64,000 nt of DNA, taken from contig CALUNU010000011.1 of assembly GCA_944322095.1 (NCBI GenBank), forward strand, positions 1 through 64,000. Direction: 5' to 3'. Made by a program: the position numbers and the translations under genes. Source of the stretch: an uncultured Alloprevotella sp. (GTDB lineage: Bacteria; Bacteroidota; Bacteroidia; Bacteroidales; Bacteroidaceae). This document shows, in pieces, positions 1 through 7,973 of the stretch. Positions within the stretch are counted from its first letter, which is position 1, and every line of letters begins with the position of its first letter. The notes under the pieces were generated by a model that was not told the DNA's origin, did no database searches, and worked only from the letters and a program-made list of their open reading frames with translations.

Positions 1-765
1 GGGCAAGGCGTTACTCAGGATTACTCGGCAGCGGTGTCATGGCTTCGAAAAGCCGCAGAGCAAGGACATGAGCTTGCAAAAAACACTCTGGAGACCATGG
101 TGCTTTCAACGGACGAGCCGGTCGAGAAGGATCTGATGGCTCAAGCAGCTAATATGTTTACAGCTGCCGGCAGCGGCGATGCCAACTCCCAGTATATATT
201 GGGGTTGGCTTTCATCGATCAGTCGCAGTATGGCATTGGGGCCGCGTGGCTGACGAAAGCCGCCGAGCAGGGGCACGCCGAGGCGCAGTATTTCTTGGGC
301 TGTTTATACCTGAACGGACAGGGCGTGGAGCTCGACAGCGAGAAGGGCGTCTCTTGGATTGCCAAGTCGGCCGCGCAGGGATATGCCGAGGCGCAATCGG
401 ACTTGGGCGTGTTTTACGAGAAGGGCCTGGTCGTGGAGAAGAATGACGCCAAAGCTGTTTCCCTGTATATGAAGGCTGCCAAGCAGGGACTTGCGCGTGC
501 GCAGAGCAATTTGGGCGATCGGTATCTGAATGGAAAAGGAGTTGCGAAAAATGCTGCGCGTGCGGCTGCCTGGTTCGCCAAGTCTGCCGAGCAAGATTTT
601 CCACAGGGCCAATATAATTTGGCGATGTGCTATGCCAAAGGTTGGGGCGTCATCCAGAATAGTGCCACCGCCATCGCATGGTTTCGCAAAGCCGCCGACA
701 ACGGATTTGAGCCGGCCCGCCAAGTTCTGGAGAATTTGCGGCGACAAGGCATACCCGTCGATTAG
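1..765 (+). CDS. Sel1-like repeat protein, 5' end outside the window
   Basis: The reading frame is open from base 1. The first in-frame start (GTG at 34) falls inside a repeat, so the true start lies upstream and this is a C-terminal fragment of about 254 residues. It is built of about six Sel1 (TPR-like) repeats of roughly 36 residues with the pattern A-Q-x-x-L-G...Y-x-x-G-x-G-V...A-x-x-W-x-x-x-A-A-x-Q-G. Sel1 solenoids usually act as protein-interaction scaffolds, and nothing here identifies a partner. Any signal peptide or catalytic domain would be in the missing part. It ends with TAG just before a very GC-rich spacer (about 770-1000). Confidence 0.9.
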   Translation, partial: GQGVTQDYSAAVSWLRKAAEQGHELAKNTLETMVLSTDEPVEKDLMAQAANMFTAAGSGDANSQYILGLAFIDQSQYGIGAAWLTKAAEQGHAEAQYFLGCLYLNGQGVELDSEKGVSWIAKSAAQGYAEAQSDLGVFYEKGLVVEKNDAKAVSLYMKAAKQGLARAQSNLGDRYLNGKGVAKNAARAAAWFAKSAEQDFPQGQYNLAMCYAKGWGVIQNSATAIAWFRKAADNGFEPARQVLENLRRQGIPVD

Positions 766-1005
766 GCGGACTGTGCGTTAGCGCCGCCCGCCCGCCCCGG
801 GGGCCGGGGCGCCTGTGCGTTCCGCTCCGGCCGCGTCGTAAAAGGTGCTGGCCGGGGCGGTTTTGCGTGGGCCGGGTGCCGGCGGCGGGCTGAGCGGGCG
901 GTGAGCCAGAGTGGGCCGTCCTTCCGTGAGCGGGGCGGGAGCGGGTGGGGCTCTCGCCCCTTTTGCGCGGCGGGACGGGGCCCGTACGGGCGGCGGGAGC
1001 GGCTG

Positions 1006-1036
1006 TTTGCCGGCCGGGCGGAAATGCGTACCTTTG
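1006..1036 (+). promoter_or_regulatory. Bacteroidetes-type promoter of the MATE gene
   Basis: A TTTG -33 element (1006-1009) and TACCTTTG -7 element (1029-1036) are separated by 19 nt, the expected spacing for the Bacteroidetes housekeeping sigma factor. The ATG at 1045 is only 8 nt beyond the -7 box, so the mRNA should have almost no leader. Confidence 0.75.
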
Positions 1037-1044
1037 CAGCCGTT

Positions 1045-2400
1045 ATGAAATCGAACTTTTCCACGCTTCTTCCCCATTATAAGGCGACGCTTCGCCTGGG
1101 CCTGCCCATTGCCGTAGGCCAGCTGGGCGTCATTATTCTGGGCTTTGCCGACACGATGATGGTGGGCCAGTATTCCACGACGGCGCTGGCGGCCTCTTCG
1201 TTCGTTACGAATGTTTTCAATCTCGTTCAGTTCCTCATCATGGGCTATTCCTACGGGCTCACGCCGATGATCGGCGCGCTCTACGGCCGTGGCGAGCGTG
1301 CCGAGGCCGGGGCCCTGCTGAAAAACGCCCTCGCGTCCAACTTCCTTTTCTGTGCTGTCGTCATGGCCGTCATGACGGGGCTCTATTTCTTCCTCGACCG
1401 GCTGGGGCAGCCTGCCGAACTGCTCCCCGAGATGCGTCCCTACTACGTCGTCATCCTCATCTCCATGTTTTTTGTGATGGTGTTCAACGCCCTGCGCCAG
1501 TTTACCGACGGCACCACCGACACGGCGCGCGGCATGTGGACGCTCCTGGCCGGCAACCTGCTGAACATCGTGGGCAACTGGCTGCTCATCTGGGGCGTGG
1601 GCCCCTTTCCCGAGCTGGGGCTGCTCGGCGCCGGCATCAGCACGCTGTTCTCCCGCTTCTTCATGGCCGTGCTTCTGGTCTGCTTCGTGGCGATGGGGCG
1701 GCGCTATGCCCCCTATCGGGCCGGTTTCCGTGCAGCGCGCCTTTCGTGGCAACGCATCCGCTATGTGGCGGCCAAGTCGCTCCCCGTTTCGTTGCAGATG
1801 GGCGTTGAAACGGGCACCTTCACGTTCAGCGCCATCATGGCCGGCTGGCTGGGCGCCACCGAGCTGGCAGCCTATCAGGTCATCATGACGCTCGGCACGC
1901 TGGGCTTCCTGTTCTATTATAGTTTTGGGGCAGGCATGTCCATCCGCATCGCCACGTTCGTGGGCGTCAAGGACTGGCAGCGCGTGCGCCTGGCCTCGAC
2001 CGCCGGCTGCCACATCGAGCTGCTGCTCGCCGTGCTGGCCGCGCTCACGTTCTTCTGCTTCGCGCCGTCGCTCATAGCCATCTTCAGCCCCGACGCCGAC
2101 GTGCGCGCGATGGCCCTGCTCGTGCTTTTCCCCCTGATGATCTATCAGTTTAGCGACGCCATGCAGATTTGCTACGCCAACGCCCTGCGCGGTACGGGCC
2201 ACGTGCTGCCCATGATGTGGATAGCCATATTCAGCTACCTCTGCGTGGGCATCCCCTGCGGCTATCTGCTCGGCTTTCCCCTCCACTTGGGCATCCGCGG
2301 CATCTTCCTGGCCTTTTCCGTAGGCCTTTTCACGGCGGCCGCCCTTCTGTTCCGCTCCTATCGCGGCGTGCTGCGGCGCGAGGGAGCCTCGGACCGGTGA
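1045..2400 (+). CDS. MATE family efflux transporter
   Basis: A 451-residue polytopic inner-membrane protein of normal MATE length, expected to have 12 transmembrane helices. The first helix contains the family-like stretch around LPIAVGQLGVIILGFADTMM (residues 17-36), and a second half repeats the fold from about residue 240. MATE proteins export drugs or metabolites in exchange for Na+ or H+; the substrate cannot be read from sequence. I chose ATG 1045 because it follows a good promoter by 8 nt and starts just before the first helix; the frame stays open upstream to 901, but that extension is GC-rich and non-protein-like. A sodium:solute symporter follows 15 nt downstream, probably in the same operon. 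Confidence 0.9.
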   Translation: MKSNFSTLLPHYKATLRLGLPIAVGQLGVIILGFADTMMVGQYSTTALAASSFVTNVFNLVQFLIMGYSYGLTPMIGALYGRGERAEAGALLKNALASNFLFCAVVMAVMTGLYFFLDRLGQPAELLPEMRPYYVVILISMFFVMVFNALRQFTDGTTDTARGMWTLLAGNLLNIVGNWLLIWGVGPFPELGLLGAGISTLFSRFFMAVLLVCFVAMGRRYAPYRAGFRAARLSWQRIRYVAAKSLPVSLQMGVETGTFTFSAIMAGWLGATELAAYQVIMTLGTLGFLFYYSFGAGMSIRIATFVGVKDWQRVRLASTAGCHIELLLAVLAALTFFCFAPSLIAIFSPDADVRAMALLVLFPLMIYQFSDAMQICYANALRGTGHVLPMMWIAIFSYLCVGIPCGYLLGFPLHLGIRGIFLAFSVGLFTAAALLFRSYRGVLRREGASDR

Positions 2401-2415
2401 GAAACGACGACGCTC

Positions 2416-3903
2416 ATGGATACGGGACTTTTCATGGTGCTCACGCTGGCGGCCTATTTCGCCCTGCTCCTCGCCGTGTCGCGGCGTAAGGGCGGGCGCG
2501 GGCGCAACGACGACTTTTTCCGCGCCGGTCGCGAGTCGCCATGGTGGATGGTGGCTTTCGGCATGATTGGGGCCAGCATCTCCGGCGTGTCGTTCATCTC
2601 CGTGCCCGGCTGGGTGGCATCGACGGGCATGAGCTATCTGCAAATGTGCATGGGCTTCATCGTGGGCTACGCCGCCGTGGCCTTCGTCCTCCTGCCGCTC
2701 TACTACCGCCTGCGCCTCACGAGCATCTATGCCTACGCCGGCGCCCGCTTCGGCCCCGCGTCGCACCGCACGTCGGCCCTTTTCTTCCTCCTCTCCAAGC
2801 TCACGGGCGCCGCCGCGCGCCTCTATCTCGTCTGCCTCGTGCTCCAACAGTTTGTGGCCGGCCCGCTGGGCTGCCCCTTCCCCCTGACGGTGCTCGCCGT
2901 GCTCCTGCTCATCTGGGGCTACACGCACCGCAGCGGCATCCGCACCCTCGTGCGCACCGATGCCTTGCAAACGCTCTGCATGCTCCTGGCCCTGGCGGGC
3001 GTCATCGCCGTGGCCGTGTGCCGGCTCGGCCTTTCGTGGGGCGGGCTCGTCGAGCTTGTGCGTGAAAGCCCGTACAGCTACGTCTTCGTGTGGGACGCGC
3101 AGAGCCCGCAGGCTTTCTGGCGGCAGTTTCTGAGCGGGGCGTTCATCGTCGTCGTCATGACCGGGCTCGACCAGGACATGATGCAGAAAAACCTCACTTG
3201 CCGCACGCTGCGCGAGGCGCAGAAGGACATGTGTGCCTATGGCCTCACGTTTCTGCCCGTCAACTTCCTTTTCCTCCTCCTTGGCATCCTGCTGCATGCC
3301 CTCTGCTCGGCGCGCGGCATCGTGCCCCCCGCCGCGGGCGACGAACTGCTGCCCCGACTCGTGGCCTCGGGCGCGCTGGGCACGTGGGTGGTCGTGCCGT
3401 TCACCATCGGCATCGTGGCCGCCGCCTTTTCCAGTGCCGACTCGGCCCTGACGGCCCTCACCACGAGCTGTTGCGTCGACCTGCTCGGCGTGGAGCGGCG
3501 GGGCTATCCCCCGGCCCGCGCCGAGCGCGTGCGCCGCGTGGTGCATGTGGCCATGGCCCTGGCCTTTTTCGCCTGCATCCTGGCCTTCCGCGCCCTCAAC
3601 GATACGAACGTCATCAACGCCATCTACGTCATGGCGTCCTATACCTACGGCCCCCTGCTCGGGCTTTACGCCTTCGGCCTCTACACGCGGCGCCGCGTGC
3701 GCGACCGCCTGGTGCCCCTCGTGGCGCTGGCCGCCCCCGTGCTCTGCGCCCTGCTCGACTATGCCGCGCCCCGCCTGTGGGGCTACACGTTCGGCTACGA
3801 GCTCCTCCTGCTCAACGGCCTGCTCACGGCCGCCGGTCTGTGGCTGCTCTCCCTGCGCATGGGGCAGGCGGGGCCTGGATCTTTAAAGCCTGTTGCGTTA
3901 TGA
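2416..3903 (+). CDS. Sodium:solute symporter family protein
   Basis: A 495-residue protein with about 13 hydrophobic helices. It matches the SSS family (Na+-coupled uptake of sugars, amino acids or organic acids) in length and in early motifs: residues 29-44 read DDFFRAGRESPWWMVA, followed by GMIGASISGVSFISVPGW in helix 2. The substrate is not determinable. It lies 15 nt after the MATE gene, and its TGA stop overlaps the ATG of the next gene (ATGA), so the small lipoprotein downstream is probably translationally coupled. The strong GC bias at third positions is the same as in its neighbours, so there is no sign of recent transfer. Confidence 0.88.
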   Translation: MDTGLFMVLTLAAYFALLLAVSRRKGGRGRNDDFFRAGRESPWWMVAFGMIGASISGVSFISVPGWVASTGMSYLQMCMGFIVGYAAVAFVLLPLYYRLRLTSIYAYAGARFGPASHRTSALFFLLSKLTGAAARLYLVCLVLQQFVAGPLGCPFPLTVLAVLLLIWGYTHRSGIRTLVRTDALQTLCMLLALAGVIAVAVCRLGLSWGGLVELVRESPYSYVFVWDAQSPQAFWRQFLSGAFIVVVMTGLDQDMMQKNLTCRTLREAQKDMCAYGLTFLPVNFLFLLLGILLHALCSARGIVPPAAGDELLPRLVASGALGTWVVVPFTIGIVAAAFSSADSALTALTTSCCVDLLGVERRGYPPARAERVRRVVHVAMALAFFACILAFRALNDTNVINAIYVMASYTYGPLLGLYAFGLYTRRRVRDRLVPLVALAAPVLCALLDYAAPRLWGYTFGYELLLLNGLLTAAGLWLLSLRMGQAGPGSLKPVAL

Positions 3904-4256
3904 AACATCTCCCCCTCCTTCTTCTCCTCTTCGGCGCGATGGCCGCGTGCCACCCCGAAGACCGTTCGGGCGAGCAGCCCCTGCCGCCCACGGTGCGCAT
4001 GGTCGACTATCAGGTGGTGGCCGACTCGTGCCTCCTGACGGGCGAAGTTACGGCCTCGCCCAACAGCCGCGTGCGCGAGCGTGGCTTCCATTACGGCAAC
4101 GACACGCTGCGTCTCGAAGTGCAGTCGGCCGACACCGTCGCCCTCTTCCAGGCCCATACGCAGCCGCTGCGCCCCGGGCGCTATTTCGTGGTGCCTTATG
4201 CCACAAACGGCGTGGGCACGGCCACGGGCGACACCCTCTGGGTCGTCATGCCCTGA
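3900..4256 (+). CDS. Small predicted lipoprotein with fibronectin-like fold
   Basis: A 118-residue protein whose start codon overlaps the stop of the symporter gene by 4 nt. Residues 1-17 form a lipoprotein signal (hydrophobic core, then AMAAC with Cys17 as the likely lipidated residue). The mature part has a segment like RVRERGFHYGNDT and PLRPGRYFVVPYATNGVG, typical of short Bacteroidetes beta-sandwich (FN3-like) domains. The function is unknown. The tight coupling to a transporter suggests an accessory role at the membrane, but this is only context. Immediately downstream begins dispersed element A. Confidence 0.8.
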   Translation: MKHLPLLLLLFGAMAACHPEDRSGEQPLPPTVRMVDYQVVADSCLLTGEVTASPNSRVRERGFHYGNDTLRLEVQSADTVALFQAHTQPLRPGRYFVVPYATNGVGTATGDTLWVVMP

Positions 4257-4333
4257 GGGGCGCGCTCTCGCGTCGCGGGGTCGTCGGTTCTGCCTTCCGG
4301 GGCGGCGTCGCAGCCGCTGCGGGGCTGTTTTTT

Positions 4334-4690
4334 AACACGGAGAATCGATTATTTTCGGCCACTTGCTCCCTCGGACGCAAATGAGCGAAAATCAGAAACG
4401 CTTGGTTTTCAGGCACCAACGTCAAAGGCCCTCCCGCAAAACACGCGGAGAGGGCCTTTTTTGCCACTATATGGCGCAAATCGGAGCCAATTTTCTTCTG
4501 AAAAGTGGCCTTGGATCGAAATTTCCATGGGATGGAACGGCCGATCCATGGGATGGAAACAGAATTCCATGGGATGGATTGGCCGAAAGGCCGCACTGAC
4601 GCGCCCCAATCTCTCTAAAAGGCGGACGGAGACGTGCGTCCGCTTTAACGGTTTGCCAAATAGCGCACACGTCTCCGCGGCCTTGCTCGT
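4334..4690 (+). repeat. Dispersed intergenic element, copy A (full length, type 1)
   Basis: Fills the gap between convergent genes. In order it holds a left block (ACACGGAGAATCG... to ATCAGAAACG, 4335-4400); a terminator-like hairpin (4424-4462); the block TTTTTGCCACTATATGGCGC...AAATCGG; AAAGTGGCCTTGGATCGAAA; three TCCATGGGATGGA boxes starting at 4524, 4545 and 4566, exactly 21 bp apart; and a right block with TAAAAGGCGGACG, CGTCCGCTTTAACG and GTTTGCCAAATAGCGCAC (to about 4670). Copy D (42722-43077) matches it along its whole length on the other strand. No protein-like frame, terminal inverted repeat or target duplication is evident by eye. Confidence 0.85.
4424..4462 (+). terminator. Rho-independent terminator inside element A
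   Basis: AAAGGCCCTCCCGC pairs with GCGGAGAGGGCCTTT around a short A-rich loop and is followed by a T run. It would end transcripts of the lipoprotein operon. Confidence 0.8.
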
Positions 4691-4693
4691 TCC

Positions 4694-5227
4694 CTAAGAA
4701 TGCCCTGTCAGCTCGGCCGCCACTTCGCGGTAGGTGCGGGCCACATGTTCGGCAAAGCAGCAGATCACCACCTTGCCCCGATACGTCCCGTCGGCCGTGA
4801 GGCGCATGATGGTGCGCAGGGCCACGGTGGCGGCTTCGCGCTTGGGGTAGCCGTAGGCGCCCGTACTGATGCTGGGGAAGGCGATGCTCTGCAACCCGTT
4901 TTCGGCTGCCAGGCGCAGGGCCGTTTCGTAGCACGAGGCCAGCTGGGCAGCCTTGTCGCCGCCTGGGGCATACCAGATGGGCCCCACGGTGTGGATGATT
5001 TTCTTGCAAGGCAGGCGGTAGGCGTCTGTCATCTTGCTTTCTCCCGTGCGGCAGCCGCCCAGCGTGCGGCATTCGGCGAGCAGCTCCGGTCCGGCGGCGC
5101 GGTGGATGGCCCCGTCGACGCCGCCCCCGCCCAGCAGCGAGCTGTTGGCGGCGTTTACGATGGCGTCGACGGCGAGCGTGGTGATGTCGGCCACGACGAT
5201 GTCGAGCCCTTGTGCGTGTTGTTCCAT
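4694..5227 (-). CDS. Macro-domain protein, probable O-acetyl-ADP-ribose deacetylase
   Basis: A 177-residue single-domain protein that matches the YmdB/MacroD-type macro domain over its full length. Visible ligand-binding features are Asp14 in VVADIT, the [18 protein letters not shown] loop (Asn25, Asn28, the Gly run 33-36 and Asp38), and the second loop STGAYGYP. Family members bind ADP-ribose and hydrolyse O-acetyl-ADP-ribose or remove ADP-ribose from proteins. It lies 69 nt downstream of the interrupted ATPase gene on the same strand. No promoter was recognised directly upstream. Confidence 0.92.
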   Translation of the reverse strand: MEQHAQGLDIVVADITTLAVDAIVNAANSSLLGGGGVDGAIHRAAGPELLAECRTLGGCRTGESKMTDAYRLPCKKIIHTVGPIWYAPGGDKAAQLASCYETALRLAAENGLQSIAFPSISTGAYGYPKREAATVALRTIMRLTADGTYRGKVVICCFAEHVARTYREVAAELTGHS

Positions 5228-5296
5228 GATTGGGTGTTTGTTTTTAGGGATGATGGTGTCCCGGGGGGGCTGTCCGTCGCAGCAGTTGCGCGCGGA

Positions 5297-6643
5297 TTAT
5301 TGCAGACCGCTCAGATCTACCTTATAGTGGGCCGGGGCAGCATGGCTCCTTTCGAGAAACATGACCATGTATATGGGCGCATAGACGAGCTTGCCGTCGG
5401 TGTGCAGGTTGTCGTTGTTGAAAACGATGGCTTGCGGCAGGTCGTAGTCGCTGCATGCCATGACGTTGGAAAGGGCGCGGTGGCTCTCATAGTCCTTGCC
5501 CGATTTCACTTCGATGGGCAGCACCTTCCCGTTCAGCTCGACGACGAAATCGAGTTCGCCACGTCTTTTGTTGTTGTAATAATAGGGCGTGATGCCGTGC
5601 GCCACGAGTTCCTGGGCCACGGCGTTCTCGTAGATGGAGCCGAAGTTGATGTCTTTGTCCCCCTTGATGATGCGCAACTGTATGTTCTCGGCATATTGGC
5701 AGGCCAGCAGGCCTATGTCGCTCTGAAAGAGCTTGAAGAGGTTGCGCGATCGTGCCAGCAGCAGCGGGGCGCGCGGCTCTTCGACGTTGTAGACGGGAAT
5801 GGCTACGCCGGCGTTGGTGAGCCACAGAAAACTGTTCCGAAAGCGTTCGAATTTGGCGTTTTCGTTGAGCCGTTTCAGGATGAAGCGTTTGTTTTTGGCG
5901 TTCAGTTCGGGCGGAATGAGGCTGAATATGTCTTCGATGTAGAGTTTGTTGTCGGGGTCGTATTGGGCTATGTCGCGTTTATACATGCGGATGATGTCCT
6001 GCTGCACGCCCATCACCTCCTGCAAGTTGTTGCTCTCGACATATCGGCTCACTGCTGCCGGCATGCCGCCGACAACGAGGTAAAGACGGAACAGCTCCAT
6101 CATCTTTTCGTGAACGAAACGGTCGACGGGCGTACGCTGTGTCCAAGCTTCGCGTAGGGCTTGCACGATGTCGGCATGGAGACCCACGGCGCCGACAAAC
6201 TCCTCGAAGTCGAGCGGATACATGTCTTTCACGCCCATGTAGCCGACGGGTTCCGAGCGCAGGTCTTTCAGTTCGACGCCCAGCAGCGAGCCGCTGAGGA
6301 TGTAGCGGTACGAACCGTCGTCTACCAAAAACTTGATGGCCGTGACGATGTCGGGGCAGAGCTACACTTCGTCGAAGAAGATGAGCGTTTCGCCCTTAAT
6401 GAGTGGGACGGACGTGAGCGACGACAGACGCAGCAGAAGGTCGCGGCTGCTGCGCGCGCCCTTAAAGGCGTCGATGGCTTCCGGCTGTTCGACAAAGTTG
6501 ATTTCGATGAAACTCTTGAACGACTTGCCGAACTGTCGGATGGAATAGGTCTTTCCCGTTTGCCGCGCGCCCGTGACGAGCAGCGCGTTGCGTGACGTCT
6601 TGTAAAAATTGCGTATGAACGTGTCTATTTTTCTACGGAGCAT
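5297..6643 (-). pseudogene. AAA+ ATPase with DUF4143 domain, interrupted by an in-frame TAG
   Basis: One reading frame of about 448 codons is split by a single TAG at codon 94 (6362-6364). Upstream are the start ATG (6643), Walker A GARQTGKT (residues 25-32) and Walker B LIFFDE (87-92). After the stop the same frame continues LCPDIVTAIKFLVDDG, SGSLLG, a DUF4143 domain, and a C-terminal nuclease-like stretch GELDFVVELNGKVLPIEVKS. Relatives have Gln where the stop falls (DE-[VI]-Q), so CAG-to-TAG is the simplest explanation. The family is common in Bacteroidetes, and its cellular role is not established. The post-stop part could in principle be translated from an internal ATG (6328), but it would lack the P-loop. 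Confidence 0.85.
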
Positions 6644-6690
6644 GGTCGTTTTCTCTTGGCGGTTGCCGTCGTTTCTTGGGCTTCTGCCGT

Positions 6691-6779
6691 TTTTCCAAGG
6701 CAAATATAGGTGGTTTTTGCCGCTTTTCCAAGGTTAAACGGAGGCGTTTTTGTCGCTTTTCCAAGATTTTCGTCCAAGG
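6691..6779 (-). repeat. 33-bp phased CCTTGG array over the ATPase promoter
   Basis: On the plus strand CCAAGG or CCAAGA boxes begin at 6695, 6728 and 6761, exactly 33 bp apart, each preceded by a T-rich run (GCCGTTTTT, GCCGCTTTT, GTCGCTTTT). Two full 33-bp units plus a partial one are present, and an extra CCAAGG lies at 6774. On the minus strand the boxes read CCTTGGAAAA. Box 1 sits just after the -7 element and box 2 coincides with the -33 element, so the array looks like an operator. Confidence 0.8.
6701..6731 (-). promoter_or_regulatory. Promoter of the ATPase gene
   Basis: Reading the minus strand, TTGG (6731-6728) and TATATTTG (6708-6701) are 19 nt apart, a normal -33/-7 arrangement. 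The leader to the ATG at 6643 is about 50 nt. Confidence 0.7.
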
Positions 6780-6788
6780 GGCGGGGGC

Positions 6789-7973
6789 TCAGGGCAGGTC
6801 GATGCGCCATGCCTCGGGCGTGCGCACCCCCGGTTTCAGTTCGCCGCCGAGCCAGTAGAGCGTGGTGCCGTCGCCGGTGAGGGCGGCGCCGGCGCGTGCT
6901 GCCTGCGGGGCTTCGCCCACGACGGTCCAGCGGTCGCGGGCGGCCGAGTAGCGCAGGACGAGGGGGTTGAAGCGATACCACGCCGCCGGCTGCGTCATGT
7001 AGCGGCGGCCGGCGGCTTCGAGCGCCGCCACGAGGCTGTCGTTGCCCGCGGCGCGTGCCCGGGCCAGGCGTTCCTCGCGCCTGAGGGCGGCCAGGAAGAC
7101 GTCCCCATCGACGCCGCCCAGGCAGATGGCAGCCGTGTCGGCCAGGGCCAGGCCGGCCCCGCCGCCGAGCGATAGGGGCCGGCCGTCGGGCGTGGCGGGC
7201 GTGGCTGCCGGCTCCCACCGGCGGGCCGAGGGGCGGTAGCGCAACGACGTGAGCGAGAGCGAGGCCGGCCGGCCGCCTGCGGCCGCGGCAAAGCCCCCGA
7301 AGACGTAAAGGCAGCTCTCACCGCCGTGGCCGAGGGCCACGGCCACGGCCTGCGTGCGCGGCTCGCCGGGCAGGGGCGCCTCTTCGCGCCAGCCGGCGCC
7401 GAGGCTGTCGAGGTGGAGCGAGAAGACGCGGCGCGAGGGCTGTCCTGCCGCGTTGCCGCCCACCACGTAGAGCCGGCGGCCCAGGCGGGCGCCCGCGGCG
7501 TTGTCGACAGCCACGGGCAAGGCGGGCAACGGGTGCAGGGCGACGTGCGTGCCGGCAGCCGTGAGATGCAGTTCACAAACGTCGGCCGTGGGGCCGTCGG
7601 ACGTCGTGCCGCCAATGAGGGCCAAGCCGTCGTCGGTAGGCAACGCCACGCCGTAGGCTGCCGGAGAGGGAAGCCGGCCCGCTTGCCTCCACGTCAGTCC
7701 ATCGCCGACGGGCGTGCCGACAAAAATGTCGGCGTAGAAACGCTTGGCCCCGCCGTCGGCAGCCGGCCGGGCCGGGAAGTTGCACCCGCCGGCCAGCACC
7801 ACCCGTCCGCCAAGCAGGCCGCAGAACGCGGCCGAAACGCCCTTGGCACGGGCCGTGTCGGCCACGGCAGCCGGCGTATTGAGACGTGTCCATCCGAGGC
7901 CTTGCCCCCTTACGGGGACGGCCACCGCGGCAAAGAGCGCGGCGGCCGTCAGGAGATGCTTGAAGCGCGTCAT
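6789..7973 (-). CDS. Kelch-type N-acetylneuraminate epimerase/mutarotase
   Basis: A 394-residue protein with an N-terminal signal peptide (residues 1-23, ending VPVRGQ), so it is probably periplasmic. The rest is a six-bladed kelch propeller, seen as repeated hydrophobic-Gly-Gly motifs (RVVLAGGCNFP, GLALIGGTTSD, RLYVVGGNAAG, CLYVFGGFAAA, AAICLGGVDGD, TLYWLGGELKP). The NanM family converts alpha- to beta-N-acetylneuraminate. It is the last gene of the sialic acid operon, and its ATG overlaps the stop of the AGE epimerase gene (ATGA), implying coupled translation. The activity is assigned from family and context. Confidence 0.82.
   Translation of the reverse strand: MTRFKHLLTAAALFAAVAVPVRGQGLGWTRLNTPAAVADTARAKGVSAAFCGLLGGRVVLAGGCNFPARPAADGGAKRFYADIFVGTPVGDGLTWRQAGRLPSPAAYGVALPTDDGLALIGGTTSDGPTADVCELHLTAAGTHVALHPLPALPVAVDNAAGARLGRRLYVVGGNAAGQPSRRVFSLHLDSLGAGWREEAPLPGEPRTQAVAVALGHGGESCLYVFGGFAAAAGGRPASLSLTSLRYRPSARRWEPAATPATPDGRPLSLGGGAGLALADTAAICLGGVDGDVFLAALRREERLARARAAGNDSLVAALEAAGRRYMTQPAAWYRFNPLVLRYSAARDRWTVVGEAPQAARAGAALTGDGTTLYWLGGELKPGVRTPEAWRIDLP

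Noticed and set aside
778-3546. A 922-codon open frame on the minus strand opposite the MATE and symporter genes
   Set aside because: It is the antisense of two clear membrane-protein genes, is rich in His, Ala, Gly and Glu, and shows no domain. Long antisense frames are expected at this GC content.
4524-4578. CRISPR-like reading of the 21-bp box arrays
   Set aside because: Units are 13 bp with 8-nt spacers, only three per site, and orientation can flip. No cas genes are present.
4334-4690. Transposon or MITE interpretation of the dispersed element
   Set aside because: I could not see terminal inverted repeats or target-site duplications at the two full-length copies. It remains untested rather than excluded.
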